In this document: positions 8,746 to 18,624 of the stretch, piece by piece
Position numbering within the stretch: position 1 is the stretch's first letter
Layout of the letters: each line of letters starts with the position of its first letter
Source of the DNA: Bacteroidota bacterium
Lineage (GTDB): Bacteria > Bacteroidota > Ignavibacteria > Ignavibacteriales > Ignavibacteriaceae
Assembly (NCBI GenBank): GCA_020161395.1
Contig: JAIUOE010000002.1
Location: 591,920-655,919 of the forward strand
DNA: 64,000 nt
Direction: 5' to 3'
Program-made: the position numbers and the translations under genes
Notes under the pieces: model-generated
What the model was told of the DNA's origin: nothing
The model's input: only the letters and a program-made list of their open reading frames with translations
Database searches by the model: none

Positions 8746-9834
8746 CTAAATAATTCCGGATCTGCAGGCATTTACCACTCTGCCGGCGATCTCTTTTGCG
8801 GCGTCAATTCCGCCAATTCTTTCCTGATTTTTTCTGATCTCTCCCAGTCTTGCTGAATCAGAAATCAGCATTACAATTTCTTCTGCAAGCTGGAGGGAAA
8901 TTTCTTTTTCCTCAATCAAAACCGCGGCACCCTCGTCCGACATCGACCGGGCATTCTTATACTGATGATTTTCAGCAGCATAAGGAAACGGAACAAGTAT
9001 AGCCGGCTTCCTCAAATAGACAAGTTCCGCAATTGTTGTGGCTCCCGCTCTGGCTGTCACCAGATCTGCAGCGGCATAAACTTCGTTTACATCATCAATA
9101 AATGAGAGAACCTTTACATTTTCCGATTCATATTTCCTGTACTCCTCGAAAGATAATGCTCCCGTCTGCCACAATAAAAATATTCCCGCTTCTTTGAATT
9201 TCTCCAGAGAACCAGCAATTGCATTATTAATTGCCTTTGCACCCAGACTTCCACCCATTACCAGCAAAACTTTCCTGTCGAGTCCGATTCCCAGTTTTTT
9301 ACGGGATTCTTCACGGGATACTGAAGTCAGATCCTTCCTTACCGGATTACCCGTTACAAAAATTCTTTCCTTCAACCGCAGATAAGAGGCTGCATCCTTA
9401 AACATCAGGTGTATTTCGGTTGCCTTTTTTTCAAGAAGCCGTGTCGTAATTCCCGGATAACTGTTTGGCTCAATTAAAAATACTTTTGCACCCATAATGT
9501 GAGCACCTGTTACCGATGGTCCCGAAACATATCCACCCGTCGCAACTATTGCCTGTGGTTTAAATTTCATCGCAATTGCTATCGACTGAATTATGCTCAC
9601 CACCAGTTTCACAGGGAAAAGCAGATTCTCTTTTATGCTTTTTCTCGCAAAACCTGAAATCCAGATACTTTTAAATTTAAATCCGGCTTCAGGAACAACT
9701 TTTCCCTCTATTTTATCCCTGGTGCCCAGGAAAAGAATATCGCAATCGGGAACCATGTCCCTGACCCGTTCAGCGACAGCAATCGCCGGAAAAATATGTC
9801 CCCCGGTTCCTCCGCCCGTGAACATGATTCTCAT
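8746..9834 (-). CDS. murG: UDP-GlcNAc--lipid I GlcNAc transferase MurG
   Basis: Peripheral membrane glycosyltransferase (GT28, 362 aa) that converts lipid I to lipid II. The N-terminal glycine loop GGTGGHIFPAIAVAE is at 7-21, GGSLGAKAINNAI lies at the domain junction near 190, and the donor-site motif RAGATTIAEL near 263 is followed by PFPYAAENHQ. The start overlaps the ftsW stop by 4 nt (ATGA), a typical translational coupling, and murC follows. Nothing unusual. Confidence 0.97.
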   Translation of the reverse strand: MRIMFTGGGTGGHIFPAIAVAERVRDMVPDCDILFLGTRDKIEGKVVPEAGFKFKSIWISGFARKSIKENLLFPVKLVVSIIQSIAIAMKFKPQAIVATGGYVSGPSVTGAHIMGAKVFLIEPNSYPGITTRLLEKKATEIHLMFKDAASYLRLKERIFVTGNPVRKDLTSVSREESRKKLGIGLDRKVLLVMGGSLGAKAINNAIAGSLEKFKEAGIFLLWQTGALSFEEYRKYESENVKVLSFIDDVNEVYAAADLVTARAGATTIAELVYLRKPAILVPFPYAAENHQYKNARSMSDEGAAVLIEEKEISLQLAEEIVMLISDSARLGEIRKNQERIGGIDAAKEIAGRVVNACRSGII

Positions 9835-10970
9835 ACTGTCTGTTCCTGCCAGGTTTTGGCTTCTTTTGGTTCCTTTACTTTGGCTTCTTTGGGAACTGCT
9901 GTCCAGCCGATATTAAGGAGAATGCCAAGTGATGCACATACAATAATAATCGCTGTTCCACCGTGACTTATTAGCGGCAGCGGCAGACCCGTAACGGGAA
10001 ATACACCAATTGCCACGGCTGCATTTACGAAAGCGTAAAGTGCAATGGAAAATGAAATTGAAAACGCGAGAAGTTTTCCAAATTTGTCTTTTGCGTTTTT
10101 GGCGATAAGTATTCCGAAAACCAGAATTGTACCGTAGCCAAGCAACACAAGCACTGTGCCCAAAAGACCCGCTTCCTCACCCACGATTGCAAAAATAAAA
10201 TCTCCATAAGCTTCGGGCAGAAACAGATTTCTCTGTGCACTGTTTCCCAATCCCACTCCAAAAAAACCACCGCTTCCAAGTCCATAAAGTGACTGCAGTA
10301 CCTGTGGATGAAAATCCCCGTTTCCAAACACCGCACCAACATGCGAAGCAATCCTCTTCAAAGAGTGAGGTCTTATGAGTGCATAGGCAAGAGCCAGTGT
10401 GGCAGCCGAGGCAGCAAACGACAAAAAGTGTTTGCTCTGGATGCCTGCAACAAAAAGTACGGTAATCCCGATCGCAAGAATCAGAACACCGTTACTGACA
10501 TTGGGCTGAAGAAAAACAAGACCCGCTACTGTCATAATCCAGATCATTGGATTGATGACCCCCTTTTTCAAATCAGTGATGTCGTCTCCGACTTTTTCAA
10601 GCATTGCAGCCAAGTGGATGAAAAGTGCGAGCTTCACAAGTTCCACGGGTTGAAATGACACACCTGCAATACTGATTGATCTGAGTGATCCCTTGATCGA
10701 CGGAGCAAACATGAATGTCATTATCAGCAGTCCGATTCCCCCGATTAGCACCCATTTGCTGTATTTTTTGTACCAGTGATAATCAACAAGCATCAAAATC
10801 AGCATTATCACGATGCCACCGATTGCCTTGCCAATGTGTCCCCAAAACAGATGCTGGGGATTGTCAAACTTCATGTCTGAAAAGGTGCTGCTTGCACTAA
10901 GAACGAGCATGGATCCAAAAAGGACCAGTGCTATCGATACTATCAGAATCATGAAGGCATAAAATTTCAA
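9831..10970 (-). CDS. ftsW: Peptidoglycan polymerase FtsW (SEDS family)
   Basis: Polytopic SEDS glycosyltransferase (379 aa, about ten membrane segments) that polymerises lipid II at the septum with its cognate class B PBP, here the ftsI product. Recognised by VELVKLALFIHLAAMLEK, the QPNVSNG loop, the EAGLLG segment and the signature TGLPLPLISHGGTA near the end. It starts with TTG at 10970, overlapping the murD stop as TTGA; a GAAGGAG lies 8 nt upstream and supports this start over the in-frame ATG 18 nt later. FtsW rather than RodA is inferred from the dcw position. Confidence 0.95.
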   Translation of the reverse strand: MKFYAFMILIVSIALVLFGSMLVLSASSTFSDMKFDNPQHLFWGHIGKAIGGIVIMLILMLVDYHWYKKYSKWVLIGGIGLLIMTFMFAPSIKGSLRSISIAGVSFQPVELVKLALFIHLAAMLEKVGDDITDLKKGVINPMIWIMTVAGLVFLQPNVSNGVLILAIGITVLFVAGIQSKHFLSFAASAATLALAYALIRPHSLKRIASHVGAVFGNGDFHPQVLQSLYGLGSGGFFGVGLGNSAQRNLFLPEAYGDFIFAIVGEEAGLLGTVLVLLGYGTILVFGILIAKNAKDKFGKLLAFSISFSIALYAFVNAAVAIGVFPVTGLPLPLISHGGTAIIIVCASLGILLNIGWTAVPKEAKVKEPKEAKTWQEQTV

Positions 10971-12319
10971 CCGGCAATCTCCTTCACTGCAGATTTAAAA
11001 ACTTCACCGCGGTGTTCATAGCTCTTGAACATGTCAAAACTTGCACACGCCGGGGAGAGAAGCACCACTTCCCCTTTTTCGGCTTCTGCATGTCCCTTTT
11101 TCACACAGTCTTGCAGACTTCCAACGATTTCGACTTCGACAATTTTTGAGAAATAGTCATATATTTTTGATGCAGAGTCACCAATCGCATAGATCTTTTT
11201 GACATTTTTTTGGACAAGATCATGGATCAAATCGTAGTTGTTCCCTTTATCAAGTCCGCCAAGTATCAGAAAAACCGGGGAATCAAAGCTTCTAAGAGCG
11301 TAAACAACCGAGTCGACATTAGTCGCTTTGGAATCGTTGATATACACTATTCCATCACCGGAGGGAACGGGTTCCAGTCTGTGTTCAACAGCCTTAAACG
11401 ACTTCAGAGCCTCTTCAATTACTTTTTTGTCAATACCGGCATCTATCGCCATCGTAATTGCCGCGGCAGCATTTGCGAGATTGTGCTCACCTTTGATCTG
11501 CAGGTCGTTAATTTCAAATGAGCAGATAAAATTTCCGCCAATTCTTGTGACCAGTCGCGGATGCGAAAGATAAGTACCGTTTTCCACTTCCTTTTTTGTG
11601 GAAAAAAATCTGAGCGATGCACCCTTGTAACCATTTTCCTTCAAAACTTCATCGTCAGCATTATATAATGAAATATCGCTTCCGGTCTGATTCTCCACAA
11701 TCCGGTATTTCGAGGAAATGTAATTTTCGAACCTGTTTTCATACCTGTTCAGATGATCCGGCGTGATATTCAGAATTGCAGCCCCGTTTGGTTTGAATTT
11801 TTCAATCAGATCCAGTTGAAAACTGGAGACCTCAAGAGCCACCAGACTCTCTTCATCGCATTCGAGAGCTATTTCCGAAAATGCTATGCCGATATTCCCC
11901 GCTGAAAAAGATTTTTTGCCGGAAAGAGAAAAGATATGGTACAACAGGGAAGTGGTTGTGGTTTTTCCGTTTGTGCCGGTGATTGCGTAAATTTTTCCTT
12001 TGCATAATGATGCTGCAAATTCAATCTCGCTGATCATCCTGATGTTTCTCTTTTTCCCCTCGAGAATAACTGCCGATTCGAGCGGCACGCCGGGCGATAC
12101 AATCATCAAATCACAATCAAAAACTCTCTCACTGTTGCTTCCCGTTTCAAATTCGATTCCCGCAGATTTCAACCTGGAGGTGACATCAGCAGTTTTTTCA
12201 GGTGCTCCGCTGTCACTGACGAAAGGAATTGCACCCGACTTTGCAGCCAGATATGCCGCCGCCTCACCACTTCTTGCAGCTCCGATAATTGAGATTTTCA
12301 TTCCTTTGTAACTTGTCAC
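10967..12319 (-). CDS. murD: UDP-MurNAc-L-Ala--D-glutamate ligase MurD
   Basis: Cytoplasmic ligase (450 aa) adding D-glutamate to UDP-MurNAc-L-Ala. It has an N-terminal domain with SIIGAARSGEAAAYLA (10-25), the ATP loop TGTNGKTTTTSLLYH (about 114-128), the Mur motifs LEVSSFQL and NITPDHLNRY, and a C-terminal domain with YINDSKATN, LGGLDKGNNYD and LLSPACASFD. The start is a GTG at 12319; the N-terminus MTSYKGMKISIIG matches the usual MurD beginning, so I keep it over the ATG six codons in. It lies 4 bp after mraY. Confidence 0.97.
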   Translation of the reverse strand: MTSYKGMKISIIGAARSGEAAAYLAAKSGAIPFVSDSGAPEKTADVTSRLKSAGIEFETGSNSERVFDCDLMIVSPGVPLESAVILEGKKRNIRMISEIEFAASLCKGKIYAITGTNGKTTTTSLLYHIFSLSGKKSFSAGNIGIAFSEIALECDEESLVALEVSSFQLDLIEKFKPNGAAILNITPDHLNRYENRFENYISSKYRIVENQTGSDISLYNADDEVLKENGYKGASLRFFSTKKEVENGTYLSHPRLVTRIGGNFICSFEINDLQIKGEHNLANAAAAITMAIDAGIDKKVIEEALKSFKAVEHRLEPVPSGDGIVYINDSKATNVDSVVYALRSFDSPVFLILGGLDKGNNYDLIHDLVQKNVKKIYAIGDSASKIYDYFSKIVEVEIVGSLQDCVKKGHAEAEKGEVVLLSPACASFDMFKSYEHRGEVFKSAVKEIAG

Positions 12320-12323
12320 GGAC

Positions 12324-13433
12324 TTACCTGATCTTAAACGATGTTAAACTGATGATCGCCAGAATGATTCCAATTATATAGAATCTGACGACTATTTTAG
12401 GTTCTGCCCATCCAATTTCTTCAAAATGATGGTGAATTGGTGCCATCTTGAAAACTCTTTTTCCAGTTCCTGTTTTTTTCTTCGTGTATTTGAAATATGA
12501 TGTCTGGATAATTACCGAGATGGTCTCGAAGAAAAACACACCGGCAAGAAACGGAAGCAGAAGTTCTTTGCGTACCATGACTGAAATAATTCCCAAAGCA
12601 CCACCGAGTGCAAGACTCCCCGTGTCTCCCATGAATACCTGTGCGGGATAAAAATTGAACCATAAAAAGCCCAGGCCCGCTCCGATAAGAGCCGCTATAA
12701 AGACTGTCAGCTCACCTGAACCCGGCAGATAAAGGATATTCAAATAATCGGAGTAAATCGCATTCCCCGAGATGTAGCTTATCAGACCGAGTGCCAGCAT
12801 CGCAATTATTGTCAAACCGATTGCCAGTCCGTCGAGTCCATCCGTAAGATTGACTGCATTTGAGGTGGCTGTGATAATAAAAATGATCGCCGGAATGTAG
12901 AGATACGACAAATCAAGATTTAAATCCTTAAAGAAAGGGATGGTCGTCAGTCCCTGCACATCAGCAAACTCGGGTGAAAAATACATTACAGCACCGACAA
13001 GCAACCCGACTGAAACCTGACCTGCAAGTTTATAACGGGCAATCAGTCCGTTTCGCATTTTCTTTACTACTTTTAAGTAGTCATCCAGAAATCCTACACC
13101 GCCGAGCAAAAGCGTCCCCAGCAACAACAGCCAGATGTAGGTGCTTTTCAAATCTCCCCAAAGTATCACAGGAATAAACACACATACCAGAATAATCAGC
13201 CCGCCCATGGTTGGTGTACCGGCTTTACTGAGATGCGACTGTGGACCAAAATCCTTTATTTTCTCGCCAATCTGATGCTTTTGCAGTGCCTTTATAATTT
13301 TCGGAGCAAAATAAAATGCCATGAAAAGCCCCGTAATGGCTGCAATTGCTGATCTGAAAGTCAGAAATTTAATCATGTCCAGACCGGGAGGATTAAAAGT
13401 TTTGTTCAGGTAATCCAGTAAATAATAAAGCAT
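12324..13433 (-). CDS. mraY: Phospho-MurNAc-pentapeptide transferase MraY
   Basis: Integral membrane enzyme (369 aa, about ten helices) that moves phospho-MurNAc-pentapeptide onto undecaprenyl phosphate to make lipid I. Key motifs are present: SKAGTPTMGGL (68-78), GFLDDYLKV with the Asp pair, NLTDGLDGLAIG, FMGDTGSLALGG, and the cytoplasmic PIHHHFE loop near 330. The ATG directly abuts the murF stop (TAGATG). Complete and typical. Confidence 0.98.
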   Translation of the reverse strand: MLYYLLDYLNKTFNPPGLDMIKFLTFRSAIAAITGLFMAFYFAPKIIKALQKHQIGEKIKDFGPQSHLSKAGTPTMGGLIILVCVFIPVILWGDLKSTYIWLLLLGTLLLGGVGFLDDYLKVVKKMRNGLIARYKLAGQVSVGLLVGAVMYFSPEFADVQGLTTIPFFKDLNLDLSYLYIPAIIFIITATSNAVNLTDGLDGLAIGLTIIAMLALGLISYISGNAIYSDYLNILYLPGSGELTVFIAALIGAGLGFLWFNFYPAQVFMGDTGSLALGGALGIISVMVRKELLLPFLAGVFFFETISVIIQTSYFKYTKKKTGTGKRVFKMAPIHHHFEEIGWAEPKIVVRFYIIGIILAIISLTSFKIR

Positions 13434-14816
13434 CTAATTGCCTTTTTCTTTCAGGAAATTAACAATTACCTCCATTTGCATTCCTCGCGAACCTTTTACG
13501 AGAACAAGGGAGTTTCTGAATTCATAATTTCTCAGGTATTCAATCATTTTCTCTTTGGAAGTGAAGTATGTCGAATTAATACCTTCAGCTTTTGCTGCGG
13601 AGTGGAGGTGCTTCATATTCTTCCCGGTAAGAAAGAGGGTTTTTATCCTCCCTTTCTTTAGTGAGTGTACCAGGTCAATATGCATCTGCACAGCGTTTTC
13701 ACCAAGTTCGAACATGTCTCCAAGAATCACGATTTTTCTCTCATGGATGATATCTTTTTTCATCGCTTCGAAAGCACTTTTCATACTCTCAGGATTTGCA
13801 TTATAGGTATCATCGATTACATCAAAACCGTCAAGTGTGCTTCTGTTCATTCTTCCCTTGGGAGCCTTTACCAGACTGAATGCCTCCCCGATCTCCTGAA
13901 GAGTCATTCCGCACTCAAGTGCAATTGCAGAAGCCATGAGTGCATTATCACAATTTTTTTTGCCGTACAAAGGAAGTTCAAATCTGACTGAGTTGTTACC
14001 TGCTTCTATTTTCATGACCGGCAAACCGGACTCGGAATAGTTTAAGACTGTGCCGGAAACATCCATCCGGTTTTTCATCGAAATTTTTGTTGCGTCAGGA
14101 TATTCCCTTATCATCCTCTTGAGGAAAGGATCATCGCAGTTTAGAATAACCTTTCCACCTCTGGCAGCAGTTACCTCGAGCAGTGCTTCCTTCTCTTTTC
14201 TGACTCCCTTTCTGTTGATAAGGAACTCCAAATGGGAGTCGCCAATATTTGTTATGGTCGCAATGTCAGGTTGAGCAATATTCGCCGAATATCTTATTTC
14301 CCCGAAATGATTTGTGCCTGTCTCACAAACCACAAACCGTGTGTCCCTGTTTGCATCAAGCAAAGTAAGCGGTACGCCGATGTGATTGTTGTTATTAGCC
14401 ACTGTGGCTACTGTCGGATATTTCGTCCGAAGAAGTGTTGCCACCATATCCTTGGTAGTTGTTTTACCATTGCTTCCGGTAATCCCGATTACGGTGGCAC
14501 CAAGCTTTGCTCTCCATGCTCCCGCAATGCTCCCTAATGCTCCCACGGTGTCGGGAGCACCGATAACGGGAGCACCAGACCGTGCCCCCGGAGCATAGCG
14601 TGACTTTTTCACAACTACACAACCTGCTCCCTTTTCAAGAACCTCACTTATAAAATCGTGACCGTCGAACTTATCTCCCTTAATCGCGATAAAAAGACAA
14701 CCATGAGTAACCTTCCTTGAATCAATCACAACGGATGAAAAATGCGTATTTTCATCAATATTCGCAGATTTGAATTCACGGTTGCTTGCTTCAAGAATAT
14801 CTTTTACTGTGATCAT
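13434..14816 (-). CDS. murF: UDP-MurNAc-tripeptide--D-Ala-D-Ala ligase MurF
   Basis: Ligase of 460 aa that adds the D-alanyl-D-alanine dipeptide and completes the pentapeptide precursor. It has an N-terminal substrate domain with VIDSRKVTHGCLFIAIKG (30-47), the ATP loop ITGSNGKTTTKDMVA (about 113-127), CETGTNHFGEIRY and ITNIGDSHLEF in the central domain, and DDTYNANPESMKSAF with ILGDMFELG in the C-terminal domain. It lies between murE (10 bp gap) and mraY (no gap). The D-Ala-D-Ala ligase gene often found in dcw clusters is not in this window. Confidence 0.97.
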   Translation of the reverse strand: MITVKDILEASNREFKSANIDENTHFSSVVIDSRKVTHGCLFIAIKGDKFDGHDFISEVLEKGAGCVVVKKSRYAPGARSGAPVIGAPDTVGALGSIAGAWRAKLGATVIGITGSNGKTTTKDMVATLLRTKYPTVATVANNNNHIGVPLTLLDANRDTRFVVCETGTNHFGEIRYSANIAQPDIATITNIGDSHLEFLINRKGVRKEKEALLEVTAARGGKVILNCDDPFLKRMIREYPDATKISMKNRMDVSGTVLNYSESGLPVMKIEAGNNSVRFELPLYGKKNCDNALMASAIALECGMTLQEIGEAFSLVKAPKGRMNRSTLDGFDVIDDTYNANPESMKSAFEAMKKDIIHERKIVILGDMFELGENAVQMHIDLVHSLKKGRIKTLFLTGKNMKHLHSAAKAEGINSTYFTSKEKMIEYLRNYEFRNSLVLVKGSRGMQMEVIVNFLKEKGN

Positions 14817-14825
14817 CTTGTTTTA

Positions 14826-16292
14826 TCAGATTTGAGACAAATATTTATTTGCAATTTCGCGGTCTGAGAAATGACTCTTGACACCTTTAATTATCTGGTA
14901 ATCTTCGTGTCCCTTTCCCGCTACCAGAATGATCGCATTATCAGGGCTTTCGATTATCGCTCTTTTGATAGCCTCTTCACGATCGGCATAAACAACAAAA
15001 TTATCCTTTTTGATACCCGCTGTAACCTCATCTATGATAGCTACCGGATCTTCATCTCTCGGATTGTCACTTGTTATTACTGCCCTGGTGGACATGTCAG
15101 AGGCTATTTTGCCCATTACCGGACGCTTTGTTCTGTCACGGTTTCCGCCACATCCAACAACTGTATAAATCGGGGAATCTCCCGCAAGTTTGTTGATACT
15201 GATCAGTACCTGCTCGAGAGCACCGGGACTGTGCGCATAGTCAATTAAAACTTTTTTGTTTCCTTTTTGAATAAGCTCAAACCTTCCATCCACTTGAGGT
15301 GCCTCCAGTATTCCGGCAGTGACAAGTTCCCTGTCAAATCCTGCCTCGACCATAAGAACATAAGCTGCAGCGGCATTGTAGGCATTAAATTCACCTACGA
15401 GGGAAGTTCTCAAATCGACTCTTGTCCCGTTGTGAAGCAGAGTAAATGAGGTACCTGAAAAATCGTAACTGATATTTTCGATTGTGTATCTACCGCCGCT
15501 TTTGCCGAATCCAATTTTTCTTCCATCAGTATCCTTAGATATAAAGCAGCCGTATTCGTCATCGATATTATAAACAGCCGGTGCTCCGCTCTTCAAACCG
15601 TCAAACAATATCTTCTTTGCAGATGCATAATCTTCCATAGTCTCGTGAAAATCACGGTGTTCGCTGGAAAGATTTGTAAAGACAGCACCGTCATAATCGA
15701 GACCGAATGTCCTTTTCAGGTAAAGGGAATGTGATGAAGCTTCCATCACGGCAGCGGTACACCCCTCTGCTCTCATTCTTGCAAAAAGTGCATTTAACTC
15801 CACGGATTCGGGAGTTGTAAGGTCTGTTGGAATTTTTTCATCCCCAATCATATTGGCGATGGTACCGATCATTCCGGTTTTATGTCCCGCTTTTTCAAGG
15901 ATATGCTTTATGATAAACGATGTAGTGGTTTTTCCTTTTGTGCCTGTTACACCGAACAACAGGAGGTTTTTTGAAGGAAATCCATAGTATGCATTTGCGA
16001 GTTGAGCAAGTGCTTTTCTTGAATCTGCCACAACAATCTTTGCCTGACCGCTCCTTCTGAATATTTCATCAGGGATAGAGTGCAGGTCTTCAACAATCAC
16101 CGCTGCCGCTCCTTTGCTGTAGGCATCAAGGGCGTAAAGGTGACCATCGGTCTTGTATCCCTTTACAGCCACAAAGATGGAGTCTTTGGTAACTTTGGCG
16201 GAGTTATAATAAATCCCTGTGATCTCTTTGGCAAAAAAATCACCGGTTAATTGAATTACTGAAAGATGGTCTAATATTTCGTTTAATCTCAT
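14826..16292 (-). CDS. murE: UDP-MurNAc-L-Ala-D-Glu--meso-DAP ligase MurE
   Basis: Ligase of 488 aa adding the third stem residue. It has SRKVTKD-type substrate contacts early (here YYNSAKVTKDSIFVAVKG), an ATP loop TGTKGKTTTSFI with Lys where Asn is usual, EASSHSLYLKR, and the specificity motif SDNPRDEDP. DNPR is known from meso-diaminopimelate-adding enzymes (lysine enzymes differ here), so the peptidoglycan is predicted to be of the DAP type. The ATG at 16292 begins one base after the ftsI stop; an in-frame GTG at 16310 would add six residues and overlap ftsI. I prefer the ATG because MRLNEILDHL resembles family N-termini, but the ribosome site fits the GTG somewhat better. Confidence 0.95.
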   Translation of the reverse strand: MRLNEILDHLSVIQLTGDFFAKEITGIYYNSAKVTKDSIFVAVKGYKTDGHLYALDAYSKGAAAVIVEDLHSIPDEIFRRSGQAKIVVADSRKALAQLANAYYGFPSKNLLLFGVTGTKGKTTTSFIIKHILEKAGHKTGMIGTIANMIGDEKIPTDLTTPESVELNALFARMRAEGCTAAVMEASSHSLYLKRTFGLDYDGAVFTNLSSEHRDFHETMEDYASAKKILFDGLKSGAPAVYNIDDEYGCFISKDTDGRKIGFGKSGGRYTIENISYDFSGTSFTLLHNGTRVDLRTSLVGEFNAYNAAAAYVLMVEAGFDRELVTAGILEAPQVDGRFELIQKGNKKVLIDYAHSPGALEQVLISINKLAGDSPIYTVVGCGGNRDRTKRPVMGKIASDMSTRAVITSDNPRDEDPVAIIDEVTAGIKKDNFVVYADREEAIKRAIIESPDNAIILVAGKGHEDYQIIKGVKSHFSDREIANKYLSQI

Positions 16293-16293
16293 A

Positions 16294-18300
16294 TCAATAA
16301 ATGTTTGCACCGTAAACCGGTTTTTCCTGCAATATCAGGTTGATTTTCAAATTTTTTCGTATGGCTGAACCGGGTTTAATACTCTGCTCGATCACTCTGC
16401 CCGAACCCGTCCAGGTGACTGCAAGATCAAGTCTCTTCGCCACGGCAATTGCTTCCTTCAAGGAAACTCCTTTTAAATCAGGCATCTCTTTTGTGTCAAG
16501 CTTCCCGGCATCCACTCTTTTTATTCTAACTTCTTCTTTAATTTCTGTTTCCGGTTCATCTGTCTCACCTTCAGGACTGATGATCTCGATATCATTCTCT
16601 TCCGGAGTGCTGTCGAGTTTCAGGTTACCCCCGATTGACTTGTCAAGAACGAGTATTCTTCTCGCGACATTTTTAAAGACCGGAGCCGCCACTTCACCAC
16701 CTGTGATTCCGATGCTCTTGGGTGAATTCACAAGGATCAGACAAATGTACTTTGGATTATCAGCAGGGAAAAATCCAATAAAAGAAGAGTTGTAGCGTTC
16801 TTTCGAATATTCGCCATTAACTATCTTCCTTGATGTTCCCGTTTTCCCGCCGATTTTTATTCCTTCAATCCGTGCTTTTTTCCCTGTTCCGTTCTCAACA
16901 ACATCAGCAAGGAGTGAACGGATAATTTGAGAAGTCTCTGCTGTGATCACTTCCCTGATTTTAACCGGATTGTTAAATTCTTTTATGTTTCCCCTAACAT
17001 CCTTAATCTCTCTTACAAGAAGCGGTTTGTAGAGCACTCCACCATTTATAAGAGCCGAGTAGGCAGTAATCAACTGAATCGGAGTGAGAGAGATTCCATA
17101 TCCGTAGGCAATTGAACCTTTAGTCGTGCCGGACCATTCAGCGGGCAGCCCGAGCCGTCCTTTAACTTCACCCGGTAACCCTGCATAGGTATAATTTCCG
17201 AAACCAAAACTTCTCAAATACTGATAAAAATCGTTCTTTTCCATTTTCTGAGAGAGTTTTAGCATTCCGATGTTACTCGAATACCTTATTATCTCTTTCA
17301 CCGTCATTGAAGCCTGTCCGTGATGATCTTTTATTTCCTTCCCCATGAAATTGTATCTGCCGTTTTCAGTATTAACCACTGTGGAAACGGTAGCCAGCTT
17401 TTTATCGAGTATTCCGGCGAGTGCAATACCTTTAAATGTCGATCCCGGTTCATAAACATCGGAGATGGCTCTGTTTCTTCTTGTATCATCCGAGAATTTC
17501 ATATATTGTTCAGGATCATACGAAGGATAATTAGCCAGTGCAAGAACTTCCCCGGTATTTGGATCCATCACAATACCGGTGGCATTCTCGGCTCTGGCAG
17601 CTTTCACCCCGGCTTCAAGCTCCATTTCGAGAGCTCTTTGAATTGCCCTGTCGATGGTTAATCCTATGTTGTCACCCGGGACAGCATCTTTGTAATTTTC
17701 CTCGAGCACCGACATAACAGCACCTGTCCCGTCCTTAAGTACGAATCTGCTTCCTTCTTTCCCTTTTAACAGGTCGTTGAAACTCGATTCGATACCGTCA
17801 GTTCCTTTCCCCTCCCGATTCACAAATCCCGTTATGTGGGATGCCAGCGATTTGTACTCGTAAACCCGTGTTGGATCGGGCTCGTAAAAAAGTCCGTCCT
17901 TCACAACATTTTTTAGCTTTAATGCTTTCTTCGCATCGACCTTCTTTAAAATGCAAAAAGTTTTCTTCGACGAATCGATCTTCGCTTTCAGTTCAGTGTA
18001 ATTCAACTCGAGAGAATCTGCAAGAATTTTGGCGATGACTGAATCCTTTTTATATTTTCTTGCAAGCTTTGGATCGACAAAAAACGAAACTTCATTTTTA
18101 GTATAGACCAGAATGGTACCATTCCTGTCAAAAATCGAGCCTCGTTCGGGCAGAAGTGGTTCAATACCAACCTGCTGTTTGTTTGCAAAATAGGAATAGT
18201 CCTCAGCCTTCACCACTTGAATAAAAATCAGTCTGGTGAGCAAAACCCCCAGAAACAGGGTCATTACCCCGATTATGAGAAGGATTCTGTTAGTGCTCAT
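16294..18300 (-). CDS. ftsI: Division-specific penicillin-binding protein (FtsI/PBP3, PASTA domain)
   Basis: Class B transpeptidase (668 aa), partner of FtsW in septal cross-linking. It has one N-terminal membrane anchor (ILLIIGVMTLFLGVLL, 6-21), a dimerisation domain with RGSIFDRNG (54-62), and a transpeptidase domain with active-site serine in EPGSTFK (Ser287), SSN (about 344) and KTGT. The C-terminus holds an acidic linker and one PASTA-like domain (MPDLKGVSLKEAI onward, about 595-660), a muropeptide-binding module more usual in Gram-positive PBPs but also found in this group. It overlaps ftsL by 11 nt and abuts murE. Confidence 0.95.
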   Translation of the reverse strand: MSTNRILLIIGVMTLFLGVLLTRLIFIQVVKAEDYSYFANKQQVGIEPLLPERGSIFDRNGTILVYTKNEVSFFVDPKLARKYKKDSVIAKILADSLELNYTELKAKIDSSKKTFCILKKVDAKKALKLKNVVKDGLFYEPDPTRVYEYKSLASHITGFVNREGKGTDGIESSFNDLLKGKEGSRFVLKDGTGAVMSVLEENYKDAVPGDNIGLTIDRAIQRALEMELEAGVKAARAENATGIVMDPNTGEVLALANYPSYDPEQYMKFSDDTRRNRAISDVYEPGSTFKGIALAGILDKKLATVSTVVNTENGRYNFMGKEIKDHHGQASMTVKEIIRYSSNIGMLKLSQKMEKNDFYQYLRSFGFGNYTYAGLPGEVKGRLGLPAEWSGTTKGSIAYGYGISLTPIQLITAYSALINGGVLYKPLLVREIKDVRGNIKEFNNPVKIREVITAETSQIIRSLLADVVENGTGKKARIEGIKIGGKTGTSRKIVNGEYSKERYNSSFIGFFPADNPKYICLILVNSPKSIGITGGEVAAPVFKNVARRILVLDKSIGGNLKLDSTPEENDIEIISPEGETDEPETEIKEEVRIKRVDAGKLDTKEMPDLKGVSLKEAIAVAKRLDLAVTWTGSGRVIEQSIKPGSAIRKNLKINLILQEKPVYGANIY

Positions 18301-18622
18301 TTAACAGATTAATCCTTTCTTCCAGATCCTCAACCTGCTCCTTCGATATGGTGACGGGAGCAGTTGTATCATTTGCAACTGTGAGATTGAGTTTGGATTC
18401 AGCCAGAGGGACAAGAAATTCTTTTGACACAAGCTTGTCGAGGATCGCCTTGTTGGAATTGATTCCGGAGAGTTCAATTTTAATCTCCGACTTAAGGTCA
18501 TCAATCTGTTTCGACAGTTTGTTGCTTTCGATGTTCATACTGATATAAAAATACGCCATCACCGCAATGACAATTGCAAAGGAGAGATATAATGCGATAT
18601 TTTTTTTGTATGACTTCTTCAT
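18290..18622 (-). CDS. ftsL: FtsL-like divisome protein
   Basis: A 110 aa bitopic protein: basic N-terminus (MKKSYKKN), one membrane segment (IALYLSFAIVIAVMAYFYI, 9-27) and a periplasmic coiled coil (NKLSKQIDDLKSEIKIEL, and a second from EQVEDLEERINLL). This is the FtsL architecture, in the FtsL position between rsmH and ftsI. Primary sequence is too variable in the family for motif proof. It starts 2 bp after rsmH and overlaps ftsI by 11 nt. Confidence 0.85.
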   Translation of the reverse strand: MKKSYKKNIALYLSFAIVIAVMAYFYISMNIESNKLSKQIDDLKSEIKIELSGINSNKAILDKLVSKEFLVPLAESKLNLTVANDTTAPVTISKEQVEDLEERINLLNEH

Positions 18623-18624
18623 TT